The translations under genes and the position numbers were made by a program. From Selenomonas ruminantium subsp. lactilytica TAM6421 (lineage in GTDB: Bacteria > Bacillota > Negativicutes > Selenomonadales > Selenomonadaceae), in NCBI RefSeq assembly GCF_000284095.1, contig NC_017068.1:372001-436000 (forward strand): 64,000 nucleotides of DNA. The letters run 5' to 3'. The notes under the pieces are model-generated. The model ran no database searches, was not told where the DNA came from, and saw nothing but the letters and a program-made list of their open reading frames with translations. Positions 24,499-32,170 of the stretch are shown in pieces (within the stretch, counting starts at the first letter, position 1; each line of letters opens with the position of its first letter).

Positions 24499-25053
24499 AT
24501 GAGGCCGCAGCAGTTGGGGTTTCAGGTGGATCTGTCCAGGTGTGTGGGCTGTCGGGCCTGTGAAAAAGCCTGTCAGCATAAGCATCCGGATATATCCCAG
24601 GCTTTCCGCCATGTGGATGAATGGGGCGGCGATCGGCGGGAGCAGGGATTCTTATCCATGTCCTGCAATCATTGCACTTCGCCAGAGTGCATGCGAGTAT
24701 GTCCTGTCGGCTGTTATGAAAAAAGCCGCAATGGCATCGTCCTGCATAACAGTGCCCGGTGTATTGGCTGCGGGCGCTGCGTGGGAGCCTGTCCTTTCCA
24801 TGCGCCGCGGCTTCTTCCCCATACGGGGAAGGCAGCAAAATGTGATATGTGTCAGGACCGATTGGCCGCGGGCAGTCAGCCGCAGTGCGTGGAGGCCTGT
24901 CCGATGGAGGCCTTGCGCCTTTGCGATATCGAGGGAGAGGGCATCAGCTGGCAGGATTATCCGCTGGTACGTTATACGCAGCCGTCCCTGAAGTTTATCA
25001 AGGCCCGGCAGCCGCTTTGTTTTTGGCGGGAGGATCGAGATGGAAAAAGATAA
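24499..25053 (+). CDS. four-cluster ferredoxin-type subunit (DmsB/NrfC-like)
   Basis: A 184-residue iron-sulfur protein with four cysteine groups: CVGCRACEKAC (from residue 15), CNHCTSPECMRVCPVG, CIGCGRCVGACPF and CDMCQ..CVEACP. This is the pattern of DmsB/PhsB/NrfC electron-transfer subunits that carry four [4Fe-4S] clusters. It probably moves electrons to or from the divergent molybdopterin protein. No membrane anchor subunit is encoded nearby. ATG 24499 follows GAGGAGG. Its end overlaps the regulator gene by 14 bp. Confidence 0.88.
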   Translation: MRPQQLGFQVDLSRCVGCRACEKACQHKHPDISQAFRHVDEWGGDRREQGFLSMSCNHCTSPECMRVCPVGCYEKSRNGIVLHNSARCIGCGRCVGACPFHAPRLLPHTGKAAKCDMCQDRLAAGSQPQCVEACPMEALRLCDIEGEGISWQDYPLVRYTQPSLKFIKARQPLCFWREDRDGKR

Positions 25054-26215
25054 GGAAGAGCTTTGGCAGGCAGAAGACATTGCTGGCAAGCTGAGGGTTG
25101 TCCATGGCTATACGGGAATGGAAATGGTGCTGCTGGACAGACGCGGCGATCTGCGAGGGGGGACAGCGAGGTTTCGCGAGGAAAGCCTGTCTCTTTTGCG
25201 CCGCAAGCAGCAGGCTTTGCAGCAGAAGGATTTTGCGCCCTTTGCCGGGCTCACCGTCGTTCCGCTGGTGCAGAATAAGTACCTCTGGGGGTGGCTGGCA
25301 GCGGACTGTCCCCGGGAGAGCATGGCGGAAAGCGCATACTGTCTGTTTTTGGAACTGAGTCTCCAGCTGACCTTTCTGCTTTGGCATGAAGGAGAGATGA
25401 ATGCCATGGTGCGCAGGCATCGGGAGCAGTTCCTGTACGATATCCTCTATCATAATTTTGCCTCCTCGGATGAAGTCATTGAGATGGGGAAGAACTGGAA
25501 TATGCGGCTGGAAAAGCCCCATCATGTGGTGGTGGTAGAGTTTGACCGGCCCTTGCAGGGGGAGCGGCGGGAACAGCTGCTGGAAGATCTGGACAAGGAA
25601 TGGATGCGGGTGTTGTCGGCCCGCTTTGTGCAGCCCATATTGATGCTTTTGCGGATGCAGCTGGTGATTCTCTTTGAGGATGACCACACCCCGCCGCGCA
25701 GTCAGAGTGAGGTGGCGAAAATCATGGCAGACGCCATGGCTGAGGTGAAGAAGGACTTTCCGACAATCCTGCCCTTTTCCGTAGGGATTGGCAGGCTGCA
25801 CTACTCTGTGGCAGAAATCTGCCGCAGCTTTCAGGAGGCGCGGCAGGCGCTGAGTCTGGGGCGCTTCCGCCAGCCGGAAAATGGCATTACCTGCTATGAG
25901 GATTTGGGTGTGCTGAAGCTCCTTTCTCATATCCGCACAGAGGAATTGGACGATTTTGTCCAAGAGACTTTTGGTACACTGATGGCCTACGACAGCCAGA
26001 ATGGTACGGAGCTTCTGCATACGCTGGAAATCTACTTTCAGGAAAACGAGTCCATGTCACTGGCGGCGGAACGGCTCTTTATCCATGCCAATACCCTGCG
26101 CAACCGGTTGAAGAAGATCGAGAATATTCTGGGAGTTAACTTGAGCCAGGCGGATGTGCTGTGCCGCTTCTGTGTGGCCTGTCAGGCCCTGCGGATCATT
26201 CGGCAGACTATGTGA
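25040..26215 (+). CDS. PucR/CdaR-type transcriptional regulator
   Basis: A 391-residue regulator. The C-terminus (about 320-385: LLHTLEIYFQENESMSLAAE, then IHANTLRNRLKKIENILG) is the PucR-type helix-turn-helix; the central region (about 140-280) resembles the GGDEF-like domain of CdaR-type proteins; and the N-terminal part is an unassigned sensing region. It is translationally linked to the Fe-S gene by a 14-bp overlap, which suggests that it controls the molybdoenzyme cluster. The inducer is unknown. Confidence 0.8.
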   Translation: MEKDKEELWQAEDIAGKLRVVHGYTGMEMVLLDRRGDLRGGTARFREESLSLLRRKQQALQQKDFAPFAGLTVVPLVQNKYLWGWLAADCPRESMAESAYCLFLELSLQLTFLLWHEGEMNAMVRRHREQFLYDILYHNFASSDEVIEMGKNWNMRLEKPHHVVVVEFDRPLQGERREQLLEDLDKEWMRVLSARFVQPILMLLRMQLVILFEDDHTPPRSQSEVAKIMADAMAEVKKDFPTILPFSVGIGRLHYSVAEICRSFQEARQALSLGRFRQPENGITCYEDLGVLKLLSHIRTEELDDFVQETFGTLMAYDSQNGTELLHTLEIYFQENESMSLAAERLFIHANTLRNRLKKIENILGVNLSQADVLCRFCVACQALRIIRQTM

Positions 26216-26220
26216 GTTCA

Positions 26221-26246
26221 GGCCTTCCTTTGGGGAGGCCTTTTTT
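26221..26246 (+). terminator. terminator after the PucR-type gene
   Basis: GGCCTTCC pairs with GGGAGGCC and is followed by TTTTTT. Confidence 0.85.
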
Positions 26247-26378
26247 ATGCCGGAAAATAAGTAAAAAAAGTCAAACAACTCACAAAATAATGCTTGCTTT
26301 TTCCCTGCGTTTAAACGATAATGTAATTAGGAACCTTGTTTGCATTTTTGGTTCAGAAGATAAAGGAGGAAGATGAAC

Positions 26379-27038
26379 ATGGATGTCAATATGATTTCTT
26401 CTTTGTCGCAACAGACGGCCGCGGTGAAGGCTAACTATACGAAGAGCACCACCACTACCACGAATGACGCGACAAAGGAAACCACTACTACTACCAACGA
26501 GGCTTTTTCAGTGGATATCTCTGCTGAAGCCAAGAAAGCTTCCAAGGCAATGGACAAGCTTACCAGTGAGCAGATCGATGCATTGCAGGAGGGTATCGAC
26601 AAGAGCTACCAGCTGATGATCAAGACCCTCACCGAACAGAATGCCAAATTGCAGGGCTATCTCGATGAAGGTATCGGCAAGCTGAACTTTGACGGTATCC
26701 TGTTTGGCACGGATAAGTTCGCCCTGCCGGCGGTAGGCACCACGCCGGAAGAGGCTGCAGCAGCTATTGGCGAAGGCGGTGCGTATTCTGTGGATAGCGT
26801 TGCAACACGCATCATGGATATGGCGACGGCCATTGCCGGCGGTGATCCGGAAAAACTGCAGAAGATGCAGGCTGCAGTGGAGGAAGGCTTCAAACAGGCT
26901 GGTATCGTTTGGAAAGATGAGATGGGACAGGATGACATGCCTCAGATCACCAAGGATACCCACAATGAAATCACCAATCGCTTCAACAAACTTTACGAAG
27001 AGATGGGTGTCAAACAATCTGCCAAGATGGACGAATAA
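26379..27038 (+). CDS. hypothetical protein, possible DUF5610-like
   Basis: A 219-residue protein of unknown function. It has a Thr-rich low-complexity stretch at about 20-42, then SVDISAEAKKASKAM, then largely helical sequence. The C-terminal part (GDPEKLQKMQAAVEEGFKQA through ITKDTHNEITNRF) reminds me of the DUF5610 pattern; this is from memory and uncertain. ATG 26379 is chosen over ATG 26373 because AGGAGG is 9 nt away rather than 3. It has no signal peptide. It shares a short V-x-[IL]-S-x-E motif with the two proteins at the right end of the window. Confidence 0.65.
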   Translation: MDVNMISSLSQQTAAVKANYTKSTTTTTNDATKETTTTTNEAFSVDISAEAKKASKAMDKLTSEQIDALQEGIDKSYQLMIKTLTEQNAKLQGYLDEGIGKLNFDGILFGTDKFALPAVGTTPEEAAAAIGEGGAYSVDSVATRIMDMATAIAGGDPEKLQKMQAAVEEGFKQAGIVWKDEMGQDDMPQITKDTHNEITNRFNKLYEEMGVKQSAKMDE

Positions 27039-27049
27039 TCGCTTTTCAG

Positions 27050-27083
27050 GCGGCTGCTACGTGGAAATAGCGGCCGCTTTTTT
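27050..27083 (+). terminator. terminator after the 26.4-kb gene
   Basis: GCGGCTGCT (27050-27058) pairs with AGCGGCCGC (27069-27077) and is followed by T6. Confidence 0.75.
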
Positions 27084-27122
27084 ATGGTTGCATTGGCAGG
27101 GGAAAATTATGACTTGACAAGG

Positions 27123-27197
27123 TTATCCACAGATAGCTTGTGCATAAGCCTGTGAATTCTGTGGATAACCTGTGTTGAAATGAACAGTTTATCCACA
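27123..27197. promoter_or_regulatory. cluster of four DnaA boxes
   Basis: Three perfect TTATCCACA boxes (27123-27131 +, 27160-27168 -, 27189-27197 +) and one TTATGCACA (27139-27147 -) lie within 75 bp, upstream of the asparaginase promoter. All fit the TTATNCACA consensus for DnaA. No dnaA, dnaN, rpmH or other origin-linked gene is in view, so a titration or regulatory cluster is likelier than oriC. Confidence 0.8.
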
Positions 27198-27220
27198 AGG
27201 TATATAAGAACAACACAATA

Positions 27221-27249
27221 TTGTTTAAATCCTCTGTTCTTCGTATAAT
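27221..27249 (+). promoter_or_regulatory. sigma-A promoter of ansA
   Basis: TTGTTT (27221-27226), 17-bp spacer, TATAAT (27244-27249). Transcription would start near 27256, giving a short leader. Confidence 0.75.
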
Positions 27250-27271
27250 ATAGATAACTCACGAAGAACAG
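27233..27271. promoter_or_regulatory. inverted repeat flanking the ansA -10 (candidate operator)
   Basis: CTGTTCTTCGT (27233-27243) and ACGAAGAACAG (27261-27271) form a perfect 11-bp inverted repeat whose arms lie on either side of the -10 hexamer. The left arm is upstream of the expected transcription start, so it acts on DNA rather than as an RNA hairpin, as expected of a repressor site. Confidence 0.5.
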
Positions 27272-27282
27272 GGGGCTTTTTT

Positions 27283-28275
27283 ATGCGCAAGAGAATACAT
27301 ATATTGGCTATGGGTGGAACCATTGCCGGCAGTGCCGGGGACAGTGCTGCCACCACGGGTTATCAGGCGGGGGCGATGGGCATCGAAGAACTGCTGGCGG
27401 CGGTGCCGCAGGTGCGGGAACTCGCTGAAATTACCGGCGAGCAGCTGGCGGCCATCGACAGCAAGGATATCACAGCGGCCCAGCAGTTGCAGCTGGCAGC
27501 CCGGGTGCGGGAGTTGCTGCTCTCCGGCGAGGTGGATGGCATTGTCATTACTCATGGTACGGATACCCTGGAGGAAAGCGCTTATCTTTTGGATCTGCTG
27601 CATTTTGCCGATATACCTGTGGTGATTACGGGGGCCATGCGGCCGGCTACGGCCCTGAGTGCCGATGGGCCGTTGAACATTCTGGATGCCGTGCGGGTGG
27701 CGGCAGCTGACGAAGCCCGTGACCGGGGCGTGCTGGTGGTGCTCAACAATACCATCCATAGTGCTCAGCTGGTCACGAAGATGTCTGCCACGGCGGTGGA
27801 AACATTCCAGTCCCCCAACGGCGGCGCCATCGGTGCCGTGAATGATGGGGAAGTTTGCTTCTATCAGAGTGCCCAGCTCCATCATCTGCCCAATGCCCTG
27901 AGTGTCAGCGAAAAACTGACCAGTCAGAAGGAACTGCCCTATGTGCCCATTCTCTATGGACATAGTGATGATGATGGCCGACTGGTGAAGCTGGTGCGGG
28001 AAAATGGTGCCCAGGGTATCGTTTACGCCGGTATGGGCAACGGCAGTATCCCCGAGCGAGCGGAAAAAGAACTGGCTGCTGCTGTGCAGGCCGGCATTCC
28101 CGTAATCCGGTCCAGCACCAGTGTCAGCGGCATGGTGGTGAAAGCTGAAGAATCCTATGAACAGGCCGGTTTTATCGCCAGCGGCCTCTTGAATCCCCGC
28201 AAGGCCCGCCTGCTTTTGCAGGCAGCTGTGGTCTGCGGCAAAGGGACAGCGGATTTGCGGAATTTTCTGCGGTGA
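27283..28275 (+). CDS. ansA: L-asparaginase
   Basis: A 330-residue bacterial asparaginase. T13 in AMGGTIAG is the usual nucleophile position and ITHGTDTLEE carries the second catalytic threonine and aspartate. It hydrolyses asparagine to aspartate and ammonia. There is no signal peptide, so the enzyme is cytoplasmic although the sequence looks closer to type II enzymes. The Shine-Dalgarno is poor (GGGGG 7 nt upstream of ATG 27283). It is monocistronic with its own terminator; the DnaA-box cluster lies directly upstream. Confidence 0.93.
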   Translation: MRKRIHILAMGGTIAGSAGDSAATTGYQAGAMGIEELLAAVPQVRELAEITGEQLAAIDSKDITAAQQLQLAARVRELLLSGEVDGIVITHGTDTLEESAYLLDLLHFADIPVVITGAMRPATALSADGPLNILDAVRVAAADEARDRGVLVVLNNTIHSAQLVTKMSATAVETFQSPNGGAIGAVNDGEVCFYQSAQLHHLPNALSVSEKLTSQKELPYVPILYGHSDDDGRLVKLVRENGAQGIVYAGMGNGSIPERAEKELAAAVQAGIPVIRSSTSVSGMVVKAEESYEQAGFIASGLLNPRKARLLLQAAVVCGKGTADLRNFLR

Positions 28276-28334
28276 GAAACAGGAAATATTTTTTCCGATG
28301 GCGAATAATACAAGCAAATAATGGTGCAGTGTTG

Positions 28335-28367
28335 AAAATCCCTTGCGTTTCCCCGTAAGGGATTTTT
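28335..28367 (+). terminator. terminator of ansA
   Basis: AAATCCCTT pairs with AAGGGATTT and is followed by T residues, 20 bp before the FIST-domain gene. Confidence 0.8.
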
Positions 28368-28386
28368 CGTTATAGGAGGTTGCGGA

Positions 28387-30687
28387 ATGATACAGTATAA
28401 TTATGTGCTGAATTGGTCAGCCGGAGATCAAGGCTTCTGGAATAAGCTGGAGAAGGTGCTGCAGACGCTCTGCATGCGGCCGGCCAGCAAGCAGGCCAAT
28501 GCCATTTTTATGTCCTTGTCGTTTTGCCATATGCCGCTGGATGAAGTGGCGAAGGTGCGGGAGAAAATCCGTAGTTTCCTGCCTCGGGCGGTGGTGGCAG
28601 GGGTGACGGAAACCCTTTTCAATGGCCGGCAGGACAGTTATCTGTGTCTTAATTGCAGTTTCTTCCAAAATGCCAAGATCAGGCTGATGGAATATGCAGG
28701 CGTGCCGGAGGATTATGGGAAACTGGGCATTGAACTGGGGCAGAAGGTGGCGGCCATACCGGATGCCAGGGCGGCGCTGGTGCTGGGCTCCATGGATGCG
28801 AATTTTGGCAAATTCCTGGAACGCTTTGTCTGTGGCAATGAAAATGTGGTTATTTTCGGCACCATGACGGGCACGGTGAAGTATATAGGAGAGGAAGATT
28901 CCATTATCAGTGATGCCCTGCTGCAGGATAAGCCCCATAAGTATTTCCTGCTGGGCAGTGAGATCCTTGAACAGGGCATCGTAGTCGTGGTGTTTACCGG
29001 AGAAAGCCTCAGCGTGCGGGCGGATTATGTGCTGGGCTGGAAGCCGCTGGGCAAGGAAATGGTCATTACGGAGACCTATGGCCCCAATGTGATCAGCACT
29101 CTGGACAATATGCCGGCGGTGGATATCTACCGGCATTATCTGAAGGTGCGGCCGGATGAGAATTTCGTCTACAATATTGCAGAATTTCCCCTGACCATTG
29201 AACGGGATGACTGCCTGATCGCCCGGGTGCCGCCTGGCTATGATGAGGAAGGCAGGATATTCTTCAACGGTGATGTGAAGGTGGGAGAAAGAGTGCGGCT
29301 TACCTATGCCGTGCAGGAGGATTTTCTCCATGAAACGGAACTGGCCAGCGAAAAGATGAGTCAGTTTGCCCCGGAAGGTATGTATATCAGCGCCTGCGGC
29401 ACCCGTAAGCTGTTCTTGCAGGCTAGGGAAAATGAGGAAATCAGCTATTATCAGCGCATTGCCAATCAGCTTCATGCCTGCAGCGGTACCGGGGAGATTT
29501 ACTGCTATCAGGGGCATGGGGGGCTTTTGAACTGCGCCCTCATTGCCGTGGGCTTCCGGGAAGGCCGCAATAAGTCAGCACTGAATATCTTTGATGAGCC
29601 GGAGGTGCCGCAGGAAAAAACGAAAATGCTGCTGTCCACCCGCATGGCGGCCTTTTTGGATGCCATCACCAGGGAATTGGCGGAAAGCAATCGGGAACTT
29701 CGTGAGCTGGCTCGGGAAAATGAGGAAAAGAGCATCGCCAAGTACAAATTCCTGGCCGGTGTCAGCCGTGATATTGCCCAGCCATTGAAGACGGTCATCG
29801 AATTGGAACGTAAGATCCGCCGGGAAAGCATGGAGCCTCAGATCAAAGAATATGCCAAAGAATGTTATAGTGCCGGGGAAAAGGTCTACAATATCATCTA
29901 TCGTATCTTTGATTATCTGCAGATGGAGGCCGGTGATTTTGCCATCAATGAAGGGGAGTATAAGGTTAAGGAACTTATCCGCCATATTCGGAATGAAATT
30001 GGCGAGGAAGCAGAGACCAAGGGGATCGACTTTGTCGTAGAACTGCCCGATGATATGCCCAGCGTCCTCTATGGCGATGAATTGCGTCTGCGGCAGATCC
30101 TTCTGAATATCCTGGCCAATGCGGTCAAATTCACAGTGGCTGGCACTGTCCAGCTCATATTCAACGTAGCCAAAACCGGCCCTGCTGATGTGAAGATTCA
30201 TGTAGTGGTCAAGGATACCGGTGTGGGCATTACCGAGGCGGACATGGCGATTGTCCGGCAGATGTTATCCCTGGGGGAGGATAAGCCGCTGAATATGCTC
30301 AATGAAGCCGGGCTGGGGCTGAATGTTACCCAAAGACTGCTGAAGCTCTTTGGCAGTGAGCTGCAGATGAAATCTGAACTGGGTAAGGGTACAGAGTGTT
30401 CCTTCACCATCAGCCAGCGGGTGCTGAACTGGGTGCCGGTGAAGGGCCGGAAGGCTGTACCAGTGGAGGAAAGCGAGAAAAGTATGCCCATCAGTGATGA
30501 GGAAATATTGGAAACCATCGAAGCCCTGCGGGAAATTGCGGCAGCAAAAGACAAAGACAGCCTGGATTATATGCTGGAGACACTGGCCGGCTATACCCTG
30601 TCAGACCAACAGGCATCTGTGCTGCTGGAACTGCAGACGGCGGCGAAAGAGGAGGATTGGGAACGGATTCAGAAGCTGGTGGAATAA
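28387..30687 (+). CDS. FIST-domain sensor histidine-kinase-like protein with substituted H-box
   Basis: A 766-residue cytoplasmic protein without membrane segments. Residues about 30-235 fit a FIST sensor domain and 240-400 a FIST C-terminal domain, followed by a helical linker (425-450). The dimerisation helix reads FLAGVSRDIAQPLK, with Arg461 where histidine kinases have the phosphorylated His. The ATPase domain is intact: N box with N578, G1 box DTGVGIT from D610, G2 box GLGLNVTQ. The C-terminal 75 residues are helical and acidic, without a receiver domain. It could be a non-phosphorylating ATPase regulator or use another residue. ATG 28387 follows AGGAGGT. Confidence 0.8.
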   Translation: MIQYNYVLNWSAGDQGFWNKLEKVLQTLCMRPASKQANAIFMSLSFCHMPLDEVAKVREKIRSFLPRAVVAGVTETLFNGRQDSYLCLNCSFFQNAKIRLMEYAGVPEDYGKLGIELGQKVAAIPDARAALVLGSMDANFGKFLERFVCGNENVVIFGTMTGTVKYIGEEDSIISDALLQDKPHKYFLLGSEILEQGIVVVVFTGESLSVRADYVLGWKPLGKEMVITETYGPNVISTLDNMPAVDIYRHYLKVRPDENFVYNIAEFPLTIERDDCLIARVPPGYDEEGRIFFNGDVKVGERVRLTYAVQEDFLHETELASEKMSQFAPEGMYISACGTRKLFLQARENEEISYYQRIANQLHACSGTGEIYCYQGHGGLLNCALIAVGFREGRNKSALNIFDEPEVPQEKTKMLLSTRMAAFLDAITRELAESNRELRELARENEEKSIAKYKFLAGVSRDIAQPLKTVIELERKIRRESMEPQIKEYAKECYSAGEKVYNIIYRIFDYLQMEAGDFAINEGEYKVKELIRHIRNEIGEEAETKGIDFVVELPDDMPSVLYGDELRLRQILLNILANAVKFTVAGTVQLIFNVAKTGPADVKIHVVVKDTGVGITEADMAIVRQMLSLGEDKPLNMLNEAGLGLNVTQRLLKLFGSELQMKSELGKGTECSFTISQRVLNWVPVKGRKAVPVEESEKSMPISDEEILETIEALREIAAAKDKDSLDYMLETLAGYTLSDQQASVLLELQTAAKEEDWERIQKLVE

Positions 30688-30709
30688 AAAACTTTTTCCT
30701 TTTGACCTA

Positions 30710-30737
30710 TTGACTTTTTGACTATTTGTGTTATTAT
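30710..30737 (+). promoter_or_regulatory. probable promoter of hsp20
   Basis: TTGACT (30710-30715) and TATTAT (30732-30737) with 16-bp spacing. The leader of about 110 nt contains no CIRCE element that I can see. Confidence 0.45.
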
Positions 30738-30855
30738 ATACTTGTAATCAGGAAAGAGAGAAACAAGGAGACCTGGTTACCGAAAGGTTACAGATAGTCA
30801 AGAGAGGCGCAGCAAGCTCCCTTGACCGGTATATATGAGAAAGGGGTTGCTGATT

Positions 30856-31317
30856 ATGTTTGGTCTGGTTCCATTTGGCGGTCGTAAGGATTTGGCAGCA
30901 GGTAATGCTCCGCGCAGTATCTGGGATGTGTTCAATGAGCCGTTCTTCCATGATGATTTCTTCCCCACGATGTCGGATTTCAGTGCCGGTGGCGGTATAC
31001 GGGTGGATGTCAAGGATAATGGCGATCATTATGAACTCACCGCAGATCTGCCGGGCATGAAGAAGGAGGATGTAAACCTCAGCTATCAGAACGGTTATCT
31101 GACCATCGCCGCCCAGCAACAGAGTGATTCTGGCGACAAGGATGATAAGGGCAATTACATCCGCCGCGAACGCCGCATGGGCTCCGTGAGCAGGTCCTTC
31201 TATATCGACAATATCGATGAGAGCAGGATCGATGCGGAATTCAAGGATGGTGTGCTGCAGGTGAAGATGCCGAAAGCGGCAGAGGTGCAGCATAGCACCA
31301 CCATCAATATCCGGTAA
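30856..31317 (+). CDS. hsp20: Hsp20-family small heat-shock protein
   Basis: A 153-residue small heat-shock protein. The alpha-crystallin domain spans about 48-148 and includes YELTADLPGMKKEDV and the closing GVLQVKMPK signature. It binds unfolding proteins as large oligomers. ATG 30856 is preferred over 30835 because AAAGGGG lies 9 nt upstream and the product starts at the usual MFGLVPF. Monocistronic; a conserved-loop hairpin follows. Confidence 0.92.
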   Translation: MFGLVPFGGRKDLAAGNAPRSIWDVFNEPFFHDDFFPTMSDFSAGGGIRVDVKDNGDHYELTADLPGMKKEDVNLSYQNGYLTIAAQQQSDSGDKDDKGNYIRRERRMGSVSRSFYIDNIDESRIDAEFKDGVLQVKMPKAAEVQHSTTINIR

Positions 31318-31342
31318 GTTTTTAAAGTTAATACGTGCTATC

Positions 31343-31420
31343 GGCCCCCTGGGATAATGTTTTTCTCCACTGAGACGGCTTCGCCGCCAAACGTTCCGAA
31401 AAATATTATCCCAGGGGGCC
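31343..31420. repeat. hairpin type I, copy 1 (conserved loop, variable arms)
   Basis: A 22-bp stem with one G-U pair (31343-31364 with 31399-31420) encloses a loop containing CTGAGACGGCTTCGCCGCC and AAACG. It is followed by a short T run and may terminate hsp20. The loop, not the arms, matches the two hairpins at 48.0-48.2 kb. The rest of 31421-31506 is AT-rich with no gene. Confidence 0.8.
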
Positions 31421-31506
31421 TTTGCTTTAATTTTTACAATCTGTTATGTTAAGATTTATCATATTTATTGAAAATAAAATAATTTATTAATATTTTTCAT
31501 TACTGC

Positions 31507-31535
31507 TTGCCTTTTAACAATAATTTGCCTATAAT
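31507..31535 (+). promoter_or_regulatory. sigma-A promoter of the atp operon
   Basis: TTGCCT (31507-31512), 17-bp spacer and perfect TATAAT (31530-31535). It is the only clear promoter before atpI and implies a leader of about 220 nt. Confidence 0.75.
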
Positions 31536-31541
31536 AGTCAT

Positions 31542-31764
31542 TGCGACTAAACACGATAAAATGCGCCGATTAATTTATCGTAATATAAATATAAATAATT
31601 GCATTTGTTTAGTCCATAAATATTTTCCTGGCCTATAAAATTTTCTAAAAAAAAATGAAAAAATTTTGTTTTAGTTAAAGGATTTTTAAGCTTTATGTTG
31701 AATAATAAGAAGTGGGCATTAGCCCGGATATTCAACTGTAAGGCTCTTGGGCCGAAGGAGGAAT
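31542..31764 (+). ncRNA. long structured 5' leader of the atp operon
   Basis: GACTAAAC (about 31545-31552) can pair with GTTTAGTC (about 31607-31614), enclosing an inner CGATAAA/TTTATCG stem and a competing AAATGC/GCATTT pairing. GGGCATTAGCCC and GGCTCTTGGGCC form small hairpins just before the atpI ribosome binding site. No reading frame in it looks like a gene. Function unknown. Confidence 0.4.
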
Positions 31765-32136
31765 ATGAAAGAAGTTTTGTCGATATTCATGAAAAGGTTT
31801 ATAATGGGGTTGGGGGTAATCACTCTCGCGATAGGCAGCATGCTGGCAGCCAATGGCACGGCAGAGCTTATCGGGGCGCTTATCATCGGCTTCATTACAG
31901 GCCTGGTGTTCTTGGGAAACATGTCCATGCGGCTGTGGAGGGCCGCGTCACTTTCAGCTGGCAATGCGAAGCGGCAAATGCTTTGGGGGCTGGTTTTGCG
32001 ACTACTGGTATTATTTATTGTCCTGTTCGCAGCCGTCCAGATTTCTACGCAGGTGTTCAGCATGGTGGCGTTGGGCTTTGTCCTCTGTTATGCCTGGGCT
32101 ATGGTTCTTATGATCCGCATGAATAGCGCGAAATAG
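31765..32136 (+). CDS. atpI: ATP synthase subunit I
   Basis: A 123-residue hydrophobic protein with four predicted membrane segments, at the head of the ATP synthase operon. The fit to the ATP_synt_I family is by size, topology and place; subunit I helps assemble the c-ring. AAGGAGG lies only 3 nt before ATG 31765, a short spacing, but no better start is seen. atpB follows after 34 bp. Confidence 0.8.
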   Translation: MKEVLSIFMKRFIMGLGVITLAIGSMLAANGTAELIGALIIGFITGLVFLGNMSMRLWRAASLSAGNAKRQMLWGLVLRLLVLFIVLFAAVQISTQVFSMVALGFVLCYAWAMVLMIRMNSAK

Positions 32137-32170
32137 TAACTCAGGAATTCCTGGGAGGAGGTTGAGGTAT

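Noticed and set aside
27100-27200. Chromosomal replication origin
   Set aside because: DnaA boxes are present but there is no neighbouring dnaA, dnaN or rpmH and no clear AT-rich unwinding region beside them; kept as a DnaA-box cluster only.
31695-32126. 143-codon frame overlapping atpI
   Set aside because: It is out of frame with atpI, lacks a ribosome binding site and has shadow-like composition.
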